A DNA stretch of 42,886 nucleotides from UBA5314 sp035560815 (GTDB taxonomy: Bacteria > Bacillota > Syntrophomonadia > Syntrophomonadales > Syntrophomonadaceae). The stretch is from positions 1 to 42,886 of the forward strand of contig DATMYR010000041.1 in NCBI GenBank assembly GCA_035560815.1, written 5' to 3'. Position numbers and translations under genes: made by a program. Under the pieces are notes generated by a model. The model was not told where the DNA came from and made no database searches. It saw only the letters and a list, made by a program, of their open reading frames with translations. Shown piece by piece: positions 1 to 7,121 of the stretch (positions are counted from its first letter, which is position 1; each line of letters starts with the position of its first letter).

Positions 1-825
1 CCAACGAAGATCATACAGGTCATCGCGTCGTTGCTGTAAAACCGGAAGTTGCCTGCGAGCCTCTTCAACCAGGTCCAGATCCAGACTGGCCATTACAAGT
101 TGTTCTTGTTCATCAGCTTCGGCTAGGATTCTGCCCCAGGGATCTATGATCATGGAATGCCCCCAGGCCTGGTAGGAAGCCTGGGGATTGCGAGCCGGGG
201 AAGCGGCAGCCAGATAAACTTGATTATCAACCGCCCGGCTGCGCATCAGTAGTTCCCAGTGCAGGGGACCGGTCGTGCAGTTAAAAGCCGCCGGGATGAT
301 TAACATGCGGGCTCCTTGTAGAGCGGCCAGGTGCGCCAACTCGGGAAAGCGTATGTCGTAACAGATCAAGAGGCCGAAGCACACTCGGTCGTTCTGTACC
401 AGGGTTAATTCTTCTCCCGCTTTCATGGTGTCAGATTCTCGAAACGTAATCTGTCCCGGAATGTCAATGTCGAAGAGGTGAATCTTGCGATGTCTGCCGA
501 TCAAACAACCTTTTTTATCAAACACCAGGGAGGTATTATAAATGTTCCCCTGGTCATCCTTTTCTGGTATGGATCCACCCACCAGAATTACACCGGTTTC
601 CGCCGCCAGACCAGCCAGGAAGTTGCTGGTCAGCCCGGGATATGATTCAGCATAGCGCGGGAAAAGTCGGGAATCATAAGGAGAGTTGAATATTTCCGGT
701 AGTATCACCAAATCAGCATCTTGGGAGGCCGCTTTCCGTACCATAGCAACAGCCTGGGCAAGATTCTCATCGCGATTGCTTCCCACCTTCATTTGCACAA
801 TACCCAAAGTAAGGATATCCGGCAT
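1..825 (-). CDS. Nitrilase-family carbon-nitrogen hydrolase (omega-amidase-like), 3' end beyond window
   Basis: I translated this by hand on the minus strand from the ATG at 825 to the window edge (275 codons, no stop reached). The nitrilase triad is visible: Glu44 in LPEIF, Lys114 in HRKIHLF and Cys155 in LICYDIRFPEL. The CYDIRFPE form is typical of Nit2/omega-amidase-like members, which hydrolyse omega-amides such as alpha-ketoglutaramate; the exact substrate cannot be read from sequence. The family is usually about 260-280 residues and the last visible residues (YDLRW) resemble a normal C-terminus, so only a few codons are probably missing. A GGGGGA ribosome site precedes the ATG. It is divergent from the aromatic cluster and is a cytosolic enzyme. 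Confidence 0.9.
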   Translation of the reverse strand, partial: MPDILTLGIVQMKVGSNRDENLAQAVAMVRKAASQDADLVILPEIFNSPYDSRLFPRYAESYPGLTSNFLAGLAAETGVILVGGSIPEKDDQGNIYNTSLVFDKKGCLIGRHRKIHLFDIDIPGQITFRESDTMKAGEELTLVQNDRVCFGLLICYDIRFPELAHLAALQGARMLIIPAAFNCTTGPLHWELLMRSRAVDNQVYLAAASPARNPQASYQAWGHSMIIDPWGRILAEADEQEQLVMASLDLDLVEEARRQLPVLQQRRDDLYDLRW

Positions 826-1062
826 ACGTATCCCCCAAAAGCAAAATCTATTGGCAACAATATAACATATTTTGGCTTTAAACCCCAAGAAGTATGGATC
901 ATAGCAGATTACGAAGAAAAACGCCTTTTCTATTGGACCCGAATTTACTAGAATAAAGAAGATGAACTTCTATCGTAGCAACCGTGAGAAGATTAAAGGC
1001 CTTCGGTGCTCCGCTTGTGGCAGGGTTTCCTGACATGCCAATGCGACCAAAGGGCGCATCAT

Positions 1063-1222
1063 GGGGACATTCCTTACCGCAGTCAAGGTTGGGGGACACA
1101 CCTCTCCTGAGGAATGTCCTCCTGAGCTCCCTTCGGTCGAGGGTGTTTTGCTAATATTGAATAATTCGAAACATTGTTTAAGTCCTTTATATCAGCTAAA
1201 ACTTGGGGGAAGGTGTGTCCCC
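1063..1222. repeat. MITE/REP-like element, copy 1, with inverted GGGGACA ends
   Basis: GGGGACATTCCTT at 1063-1075 and AAGGTGTGTCCCC at 1210-1222 form imperfect terminal inverted repeats. A second inner copy, GGGGACACACCT (1092-1103), lies beside a partial GGAATGTCC (1111-1119). The same ends recur at 21999-22242 and 34029-34136. No ORF lies inside, so it would be non-autonomous. It occupies most of the 826-1242 gap and ends only about 10 bases before the ribosome site of the first DAHP synthase. I see no convincing gene or promoter in the rest of that gap, apart from a small hairpin (ATGCG/CGCAT) near 1041-1060 next to the left end. Confidence 0.6.
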
Positions 1223-1242
1223 AAACCTTATGGAGGAAGAAT

Positions 1243-2073
1243 ATGAAGCCTTTTAAACTGGCTTCCCGGGAATATAAAAATGAGGATACCCTTGTCCAAG
1301 TCCAGGGACCCCGTGGCAGTGTGATGATTGGCGAGGGATACTGCACCATCATCGCTGGACCCTGTGCAGTAGAAAGCCGCGCTGATTATATGCAGCTCGC
1401 CCGTTTTCTGGCTGAAAACGGAGCCCACATCTTGCGCGGAGGATTGTTTAAACCCCGCACTTCTCCCTATTCGTTCAAAGGGTTGGGCTCTGAGGGTATT
1501 GAGGTGCTGCGCGAAGCACGGGAGCTTACCGGCCTTCCGATCGTAAGCGAAATCATGGATGTGCGTGATATGGACCTGCTCTACCAGGATGTGGACATAT
1601 TCCAGGTGGGTAGCCGTAATATGCAGAACTATTCTCTCTTGCAGGAGATGGGTGGGGTGGACAAGCCCATCCTGCTCAAACGCGGCCTTTCCGCCACCAT
1701 AGAAGAATGGCTGCTGGCCGCCGAGTATATCCTGAGTGAAGGCAATCCCCGGGTTATTCTCTGTGAACGGGGTATTCGCACCTTCGAACAATATACGCGC
1801 AATACGGTTGATATAGGCGCTGTGCCCCTTATTAAGAATTTAGCCCACCTGCCCATCATCGTCGACCCCAGCCATGCCACCGGAAAATGGAAAATGGTCA
1901 CCCCGGTGGCCAAAGCAGCCGTGGCAGCCGGAGCCGATGGCATCATGGTGGAGGTGCATCAGGACCCCGACCATGCCCTGTCGGATGGCAAACAATCTTT
2001 GACCCAGGAGAATTTTGCTCTTTTATACCAGCAGGTTAAGGCTCTCAGTCAGCTGGAAAGAAAAATAATGTAA
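1243..2073 (+). CDS. aroF: 3-deoxy-7-phosphoheptulonate (DAHP) synthase, catalytic domain only
   Basis: First step of the shikimate pathway: PEP plus erythrose 4-phosphate gives DAHP. The 276-aa protein is of the AroG-beta/KDO8P-synthase-like type. Visible landmarks are metal-ligand Cys41 in AGPCAVES, the substrate loop at 65-77 (RGG...KPRTSPYSF), LLKRG at 144-148, His211 in DPSHATGKW, Glu237 in VEVHQ and Asp248 in LSDG. The ATG at 1243 is chosen because GGAGGAAGA sits just upstream; the in-frame ATG at 1174 would add residues encoded by the repeat element. It begins exactly where the second copy's catalytic part begins, so it lacks the N-terminal ferredoxin-like regulatory domain. It may therefore be insensitive to aromatic amino acid feedback (inference). 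Confidence 0.95.
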   Translation: MKPFKLASREYKNEDTLVQVQGPRGSVMIGEGYCTIIAGPCAVESRADYMQLARFLAENGAHILRGGLFKPRTSPYSFKGLGSEGIEVLREARELTGLPIVSEIMDVRDMDLLYQDVDIFQVGSRNMQNYSLLQEMGGVDKPILLKRGLSATIEEWLLAAEYILSEGNPRVILCERGIRTFEQYTRNTVDIGAVPLIKNLAHLPIIVDPSHATGKWKMVTPVAKAAVAAGADGIMVEVHQDPDHALSDGKQSLTQENFALLYQQVKALSQLERKIM

Positions 2074-2077
2074 GTGA

Positions 2078-2106
2078 TTGAACTTCAACCGGCCTTCTGG
2101 TATTCT
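2078..2106 (+). promoter_or_regulatory. Candidate sigma-A promoter for aroF2-tyrA-aroA
   Basis: TTGAAC (2078-2083), a 17-base spacer and TATTCT (2101-2106) lie directly after the aroF1 stop codon. Transcription would start near 2113, giving a leader of about 150 nt before the second aroF. Four of six consensus bases match in each box, and the spacing is ideal. Confidence 0.5.
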
Positions 2107-2170
2107 TGTCGTGTAGGATGGTAGGCTCAAAGTGAGCAACAACAATGTAGTACGGCAGGACGGTGGGAAG

Positions 2171-2223
2171 TATTGGCAATGGTACGCTATGCCATTGGCG
2201 ATAGAATCGTCGATGGCTTTTTT
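2171..2223 (+). terminator. Attenuator-like terminator with competing hairpin upstream of aroF2
   Basis: A terminator hairpin pairs 2191-2202 with 2206-2217 (GCCATTGGCGAT / ATCGTCGATGGC, with one G-U pair and one unpaired base) and is followed by six T at 2218-2223. Its 5' arm can instead pair with 2171-2182 (TATTGGCAATGG) over 12 positions with one mismatch and one G-U pair, giving mutually exclusive structures. A third small hairpin, GCTCA/TGAGC, lies near 2125-2137. No T-box consensus or complete riboswitch was recognised, so the signal sensed is unknown. Confidence 0.5.
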
Positions 2224-2260
2224 ATTTCTTCACCACCTGGCAAGCAAAGGAGGAAAACAC

Positions 2261-3289
2261 ATGATCATCGTGATGGACAGGAACGCCGGCCAGGAGAAAA
2301 TTGACCAGGTCAGTAGAAAACTCAGGGATAGGGGGTTTCAGATTCACCTTTCCCAGGGCGTAGAACGGACTATTATCGGAGCCATTGGAGAGAAAAACCA
2401 GGAGGATATGGATCTCTTTGAAACCCTTCCCGGGGTGGAACGGGTTGTGCCCATTATGCAACCCTTCAAGCTAACTTCCCGGGAGTTTAAGGGAGAACGT
2501 ACCGTAGTGAAAGTCGGTGACTGTTCGATTGGAGACGGCAGCGTTCAGATTATCGCCGGTCCCTGTGCAGTTGAGGGACGGGAAAAATTCCTGGAGATCG
2601 CTGCTATGGTTAAAGAAGCGGGTGCCACCATGCTCAGAGGCGGTGCTTTCAAACCCCGCACTTCTCCTTATGCCTTTCAGGGCTTAGAACAGGAAGGCCT
2701 GGAGATTCTGGCGGAAGCCCGTGAGGTGACCGGACTTCCGGTCATAACGGAAATCGTCGACCCGCGGCTTATTCTTTCCGTAGCCCATTATGTAGATGTA
2801 CTTCAGGTGGGAGCCCGTAATATGCAGAACTTCTTCCTGCTGCGCGAGCTGGGCAAAATCGACAAGCCAATCTTATTAAAACGGGGGCCGTCAGCTACAA
2901 TCGAAGAGTGGATTATGGCCGCCGAGTACATCATTTCCGCCGGGAATCCCCGGGTAATCATGTGTGAACGGGGCATCCGCACCTTTGAAAAATACACCCG
3001 TAATACGCTGGACTTAAGCGCCGTGCCTTTGATTAAACAGTTGACTCATCTGCCGGTAATCGTAGACCCCAGTCATGGAACCGGCAAATGGAGACTGGTG
3101 GAGCCCATGGCACTGGCTGCTGTGGGTGCCGGGTGCGACGGTTTGATTGTTGAAGTGCATCAGAATCCTTCAGAAGCCCTGTCCGACGGACCCCAATCAC
3201 TGACCCCGGAAAACTTTGCGACGCTGGCTAAAAAGGTGAAACGAATGGTGCGAGTTTTAAATCAAGTCGAACAGGAACAGGACGACTAA
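2261..3289 (+). CDS. aroF: DAHP synthase with N-terminal ferredoxin-like regulatory domain
   Basis: Second, adjacent DAHP synthase, 342 aa. Residues 1-66 (MIIVMDRNAG...RVVPIM) form the ferredoxin-like domain that in the Thermotoga-type enzyme carries feedback control by aromatic amino acids. Residues 67-342 are the catalytic barrel, with Cys102 in AGPCAVE, KPRTSPYAF, LLKRG, DPSHGTGKW and VEVHQ. The ATG at 2261 is preferred because AAAGGAGGA lies at 2246-2254; an in-frame GTG at 2132 would translate through the leader hairpins and has no good ribosome site. The catalytic part is very similar to the first copy, so they are recent or constrained paralogues. tyrA follows after one base, which indicates translational coupling. 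Confidence 0.96.
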   Translation: MIIVMDRNAGQEKIDQVSRKLRDRGFQIHLSQGVERTIIGAIGEKNQEDMDLFETLPGVERVVPIMQPFKLTSREFKGERTVVKVGDCSIGDGSVQIIAGPCAVEGREKFLEIAAMVKEAGATMLRGGAFKPRTSPYAFQGLEQEGLEILAEAREVTGLPVITEIVDPRLILSVAHYVDVLQVGARNMQNFFLLRELGKIDKPILLKRGPSATIEEWIMAAEYIISAGNPRVIMCERGIRTFEKYTRNTLDLSAVPLIKQLTHLPVIVDPSHGTGKWRLVEPMALAAVGAGCDGLIVEVHQNPSEALSDGPQSLTPENFATLAKKVKRMVRVLNQVEQEQDD

Positions 3290-3290
3290 C

Positions 3291-4370
3291 ATGAAAGTGA
3301 AAGTTCTTTTAGTAGGCGTAGGTTTGATTGGGGGATCTCTGGGATTGTCACTGCGGGAAAGCCCGCTGGTTGACAGTGTCATGGGCGCTGATAATGATTC
3401 CGAAGCCCTGGCGAAAGCCTGCGAAATTGGTGCCATAGATCGGATCGTGCGTCTAGAAGAAGGGGTGCAGGATGCGGATCTTATCTTTCTCTGCACCCCG
3501 TTGGGATCCTATGCTTCAATCATCGAAAAGATCCGGCCATTTCTGCGACCGGGAACGCTGGTCAGCGATGTAGGCAGCACCAAACTGGCGGTAATGGATT
3601 TGTTCCAGAGCCTGCCGCGGGAAGTATATGCTGTTGGTGGACACCCTATGGCCGGAGCTGAAACTCAGGGCATCAACGGGGCGGATCGTTACCTTTTTGA
3701 AAATGCCGTCTATGTGCTTACCCCCGGGAAAGAAACACCGGCAGCGGTTTTGGATATGCTGATGGAGATCTTACGGGCTACGGGAGCTCGAATCGAAATC
3801 ATTGAGGCCGCCGTTCATGATGAGCTGGTAGCTACTGTCAGCCACATCCCTCACCTGTCTGCGGTAGCCCTGGTAGGCCTCACTGAGGGCAGTCAGGAGC
3901 ACTTAATGATGGCGGCTGGGGGATTCAGGGACACCACCCGGGTGGCCTCATCCAATCCTCAGTTGTGGGAGGACATTCTGTTTTCCAACCGGCTGCCGCT
4001 TCTTGAGCGCCTTGATAGTCTGATTGAACGACTTGGTAATATACGAACGGCCCTGGAGCAAAATGACCACACCGGTCTGCGGCGCGAGCTTAACCAGGCC
4101 AAGGAGATTAGAGACTGCATTCCGCATATACGCAGGTCGTTGCTTCCATCCTGTCACGATTTGGTCTGCATCGTTCCTGATCGTCCTGGAATTATTGGCC
4201 AGTTGGGGTCGATTCTGGATGGGGAAGATATAAATATCGTTGATATTGAAATACTCCGGGTTCGGGAAGGCGACGGGGGAACCATACGCTTAGGCGTCCC
4301 CACTTTGGAGAAGGCAGAACAAGCGGTAAAAGCGCTGCAGGCCAACGATATCAAAGCCTGGCTGCGCTAG
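3291..4370 (+). CDS. tyrA: Prephenate dehydrogenase with C-terminal ACT domain
   Basis: Oxidatively decarboxylates prephenate to 4-hydroxyphenylpyruvate for tyrosine synthesis. The 359-aa protein has a Rossmann motif G9-V-G11-LI-G14, the family motif GGHPMAGAE at 116-124 (His118), HDELVATVSHIPH at 176-188, and an ACT domain at about 290-359 beginning CIVPDRPGIIGQLGSIL. An ACT domain in TyrA usually means inhibition by tyrosine. The start is one base after the aroF2 stop (TAA-C-ATG), so the two genes are coupled. aroA begins 13 bases downstream. Confidence 0.95.
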   Translation: MKVKVLLVGVGLIGGSLGLSLRESPLVDSVMGADNDSEALAKACEIGAIDRIVRLEEGVQDADLIFLCTPLGSYASIIEKIRPFLRPGTLVSDVGSTKLAVMDLFQSLPREVYAVGGHPMAGAETQGINGADRYLFENAVYVLTPGKETPAAVLDMLMEILRATGARIEIIEAAVHDELVATVSHIPHLSAVALVGLTEGSQEHLMMAAGGFRDTTRVASSNPQLWEDILFSNRLPLLERLDSLIERLGNIRTALEQNDHTGLRRELNQAKEIRDCIPHIRRSLLPSCHDLVCIVPDRPGIIGQLGSILDGEDINIVDIEILRVREGDGGTIRLGVPTLEKAEQAVKALQANDIKAWLR

Positions 4371-4383
4371 GGGGATTAAAGAG

Positions 4384-5685
4384 ATGGAAATAATCAAGGA
4401 ACAAATTACACCCCTGCTAGGTGAGATCGTAGTAGCTCCTGACAAATCTATTTCTCACCGGGCGATCATCTTTTCAGCGCTGGCATCGGGAAAAGGTGTG
4501 GTGCGCAATTTTCTGCGGGCCGGAGACACCTTGAGCACTTGTGGGTGCATTCGAGCCCTTGGGGTTGAAATCGTTGACCAGGGAGAAGTGGTTATGGTAG
4601 CGGGAAGGGGAATACATTCCCTGCGGGAACCCCAGGGTATTCTGGACTGCGGGAATTCCGGAACCTGCATGCGCTTATTAACCGGCCTGACAGCCGGCCA
4701 GCCTTTTCAATCCCTGTTAAGCGGCGACCAATCGCTAAACCAGCGTCCCATCAAACGGGTGATTGATCCCCTGAGCCTGATGGGTGCTGACATATCTGCA
4801 CGAGGTAACGGCAGTCTTCCGCCCCTTGCAGTCAGGGGGAGAAAGAGTCTTCATGGCATCACCTATAAGCTTCCGGTGGCCAGCGCCCAGGTGAAGTCAG
4901 CGATAATGCTGGCAGGGCTGTTTGCTGATGGCGAAACTAGATTGTTGGAACCACAGAAATCCAGAGACCATAGTGAACGAATGCTGACTGCTATGGGTGC
5001 CGATATTGATGTTCAGGAATTGAACATTGCCCTGCGGCCGGTTGAAAATCTAGTTCCCCAGGAGTTTCTGGTGCCTGGTGATATTTCTTCGGCTGCTTTT
5101 TTCCTGGTGGCAGCTACCGTAGTGCCTGGCTCCCAACTGATGATTCGGAATGTAGGACTTAATCCCACCCGATCTGGGTTGCTAGAGGTCTTGTTGGCCA
5201 TGGGTGCTCGAATTACCATAGAAAACCATCGTACCATCGGAGGCGAACCTATCGGTGACTTGTATGTGAAGAGTGCTGATTTGCATGCCTGCCAGGTGGA
5301 GGGGGATATTATCCCTCGCCTGATCGACGAAATCCCGATACTGGCGGTAGCTATGGCTCTTGCCCAGGGAGAATCCATGGTGCGCAATGCTTCGGAACTG
5401 CGGGTCAAGGAGTCGGATCGCATTACCACTGTCTGCAGTGAACTGTCAAAAATGGGTGTTGTTATCGAAGAGTTGGAAGATGGCTTTATTATTCAAGGCC
5501 AGCCTGAAGGGCTGCTGGGCGCCGAAGTGGAAAGCCATGGTGATCACCGCATCGCTATGAGTCTGGCCGTAGCCGGACTGTGTGCCCGGGGTGAAACCCG
5601 GATCATCAATTCGGAAGTGGTCGACATCTCTTTCCCGGAATTTTGGCCCCTCTTACAAAGACTTACCTACCGGCAATCGGGCTGA
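4384..5685 (+). CDS. aroA: 3-phosphoshikimate 1-carboxyvinyltransferase (EPSP synthase)
   Basis: Transfers the enolpyruvyl group of PEP to shikimate 3-phosphate. The 433-aa length is normal. Landmarks are DKSISHRA at 20-27 (Lys21, Ser22 and Arg26 bind substrates), DCGNSGTCMRLL at 88-99, SGDQSLNQRPI, PVASAQVKSA, DEIPILAVA with the catalytic Asp, LRVKESDRI and HGDHRIAMS near the C-terminus. It is the last gene of the aroF2-tyrA-aroA run. No other shikimate genes follow, so aroB, aroC, aroD, aroE and aroK must lie elsewhere. Confidence 0.97.
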   Translation: MEIIKEQITPLLGEIVVAPDKSISHRAIIFSALASGKGVVRNFLRAGDTLSTCGCIRALGVEIVDQGEVVMVAGRGIHSLREPQGILDCGNSGTCMRLLTGLTAGQPFQSLLSGDQSLNQRPIKRVIDPLSLMGADISARGNGSLPPLAVRGRKSLHGITYKLPVASAQVKSAIMLAGLFADGETRLLEPQKSRDHSERMLTAMGADIDVQELNIALRPVENLVPQEFLVPGDISSAAFFLVAATVVPGSQLMIRNVGLNPTRSGLLEVLLAMGARITIENHRTIGGEPIGDLYVKSADLHACQVEGDIIPRLIDEIPILAVAMALAQGESMVRNASELRVKESDRITTVCSELSKMGVVIEELEDGFIIQGQPEGLLGAEVESHGDHRIAMSLAVAGLCARGETRIINSEVVDISFPEFWPLLQRLTYRQSG

Positions 5686-5704
5686 TTGCTCATCTCTATA
5701 AATC

Positions 5705-5733
5705 TTGTCAATGCGATGTATAAGGTATAAAGT
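5705..5733 (+). promoter_or_regulatory. Candidate promoter upstream of the DegV-like gene
   Basis: TTGTCA (5705-5710) and TAAAGT (5728-5733) are separated by 17 bases. The -35 box matches five of six consensus bases and the -10 box is weak; TATAAA at 5726-5731 would be an alternative with a short spacer. It lies 115 bases before the gene. Confidence 0.3.
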
Positions 5734-5847
5734 GAATTTATAATTTGGGAATAATACCTAGAAAAGGATGACTAGCGCACAGATGTGCTTACTCCTGAGT
5801 ATAAGCTGAGGAGGGTAATACCGGATAGATAAGATGATACCAGCGGA

Positions 5848-6747
5848 ATGAGGGTGGGGGATTTGAACGAAGAAATTGCATATTTAGTAGATTCTGCCGG
5901 GAGTCTTCCTCGGGGAATACTGAAAGAGTACCAGATTATGGAGGTTCCCTTTTATTATACATTTGACGGCAAAACATACTTCAGGGAAAACGTTGATGGG
6001 GATAATGCTGACTTTTTCAGGCATATGCAAGAACATCCCCAACAGGTTCCCCACACAGCAGCGCCCAATGTGAATGATTGGATGCAGGCTTTTCAAAAGG
6101 TCGGCCAGCAGGGCTTCCGCAAGATCATAGTCACCACCATCTCTTCAGGTCTATCGGCTAGCTTCCAGAATGCCCACCTGGCTAGAAATATGTATTTATC
6201 ATCTGAAGAGGCTGCTGAAATCGAAATAGAGGTCATGACGTCTTCCAGTTGTGCCTGCGGTCAGGCTGCACTGGAAATCAAGATCGCCCAGATGATCCAT
6301 GAAAATCAATTATCATGGGAAGAAATATGTCTCAGGGCAAAAGCCCTAATTCCCGGATTGACAACGCTATTCACGGTGAAAAACCTTATTTACATGAAGG
6401 CGGGCGGAAGGATTGGAGGGGCTACCGCGTTTATGGGCCGTTTGATCAATATCAAGCCGATCTGTGAATTTATCAATGGGGTGGTGCGGCCCTTAAAGGC
6501 GGTTAGAGGCAGTAAAAAAGCCCTGATGGCCATGGCGGATGAATGCTGCTCCCGTATAAAACAGGTTGCCAATCCCGTGATCTGCACGCAAAACGCATTG
6601 TGCGAAGAAGATGAAACCTTTATGATTGATTACCTTCATTCCTTACTCGGTTATGACGGACCGATTTACAGGGGTATGCTGGGAGCGGTGGTGGGGGCTC
6701 ATTCGGGACCGGGTTCCATTGGCATCGGATATGTAGGGGAAAGTTAA
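5848..6747 (+). CDS. DegV family fatty-acid-binding protein
   Basis: Up to 299 aa. DegV proteins bind a fatty acid and can present it to fatty acid kinase. The family pattern is visible: LVDSAGSLP near the N-terminus, the TTISSGLSASFQNA segment that contacts the carboxylate, and YMKAGGRIGG in the second lobe. The start is uncertain. ATG 5848 has a poor ribosome site, while TTG 5863 (LNEEIAYLVDS) has GGGTGGGGGAT just upstream and gives a more usual length. It stands alone between aroA and the ABC-F leader. The ligand and any kinase partner are not evident here. Confidence 0.85.
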   Translation: MRVGDLNEEIAYLVDSAGSLPRGILKEYQIMEVPFYYTFDGKTYFRENVDGDNADFFRHMQEHPQQVPHTAAPNVNDWMQAFQKVGQQGFRKIIVTTISSGLSASFQNAHLARNMYLSSEEAAEIEIEVMTSSSCACGQAALEIKIAQMIHENQLSWEEICLRAKALIPGLTTLFTVKNLIYMKAGGRIGGATAFMGRLINIKPICEFINGVVRPLKAVRGSKKALMAMADECCSRIKQVANPVICTQNALCEEDETFMIDYLHSLLGYDGPIYRGMLGAVVGAHSGPGSIGIGYVGES

Positions 6748-6866
6748 GCAAACATTATTTCCCGGTTCTTTGACTGTAGGCGGTTTATTAGCTCTATAAC
6801 ATGATAATACAATGTTGTGATTTGTATCCTTCAAGGATGGTTCTTTTTCCACTTGCTCACAGAAAG

Positions 6867-6895
6867 TTGACCAATTGGAATCTGGGTAATATATT
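6867..6895 (+). promoter_or_regulatory. Sigma-A promoter of the ABC-F gene
   Basis: TTGACC (6867-6872), a 17-base spacer and TATATT (6890-6895) match the consensus at five of six positions in each box. Transcription is expected near 6902, which leaves a leader of about 220 nt before the ATG at 7122. Confidence 0.65.
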
Positions 6896-6901
6896 AAAAG
6901 A

Positions 6902-7121
6902 GCATGAAGTCTGAACAGAAGGGAGACGCCAATGAGGAAGTAAGTAACATCAGACCTAATATGAGGGATGGATGTTACTGCCCGGGATACCGGGTAGCTT
7001 ATATACTCTTTGGCCTTTGTTGATTGTTCAGACTGTTTCCGCTTGATGGAGAACTATTTTCTTGACAGCGTTGTTTCCTAGTATAGGCAAAGTGGCATCC
7101 AGGCCCGGAGGAGTGGTGTGG
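6902..7121 (+). promoter_or_regulatory. Structured 5' leader of the ABC-F gene
   Basis: A long-range 10-bp perfect helix joins AGTCTGAACA (6908-6917) to TGTTCAGACT (7025-7034). Inside it lie a 3-codon ORF with its own ribosome site (6932-6943), a 9-bp hairpin AGTAACATC/GATGTTACT (6943-6951 with 6971-6979) that begins at the mini-ORF stop codon, and an 8-bp hairpin (6978-6985 with 6990-6997) that overlaps the previous one by two bases, so the two compete. CCGGGT at 6990-6995 could also pair with GCCCGG at 7103-7108, beside the GGAGGAG ribosome site. No T-run terminator is visible, so any control would more likely act on translation. Antibiotic-resistance ABC-F genes are known to use leader-ORF attenuation; applying that here is inference. 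Confidence 0.5.
6932..6943 (+). CDS. Three-codon leader ORF (Met-Arg-Lys-stop)
   Basis: ATG AGG AAG TAA follows GGGAGA (6921-6926) at a good distance, so ribosomes could initiate here. The stop codon is the first bases of a 9-bp hairpin stem. Its position between the promoter and the ABC-F gene suggests a ribosome-stalling sensor. It may also be chance, as such short ORFs are common. Confidence 0.3.
   Translation: MRK

Noticed and set aside
962..1033. 23-codon ORF with two Cys before the first repeat
   Set aside because: No good ribosome site, no recognisable motif and located beside repeat debris.
1228..1791. 187-codon minus-strand frame over aroF1
   Set aside because: Antisense shadow of DAHP synthase with no domain.
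2113..2260. T-box or leader-peptide attenuator upstream of aroF2
   Set aside because: UGGUACG resembles part of a T-box, but the specifier stem, AG-bulge and the full 14-base consensus are absent and the leader is too short. The in-frame GTG at 2132 has no stop before aroF2, so it is not a classic leader peptide.
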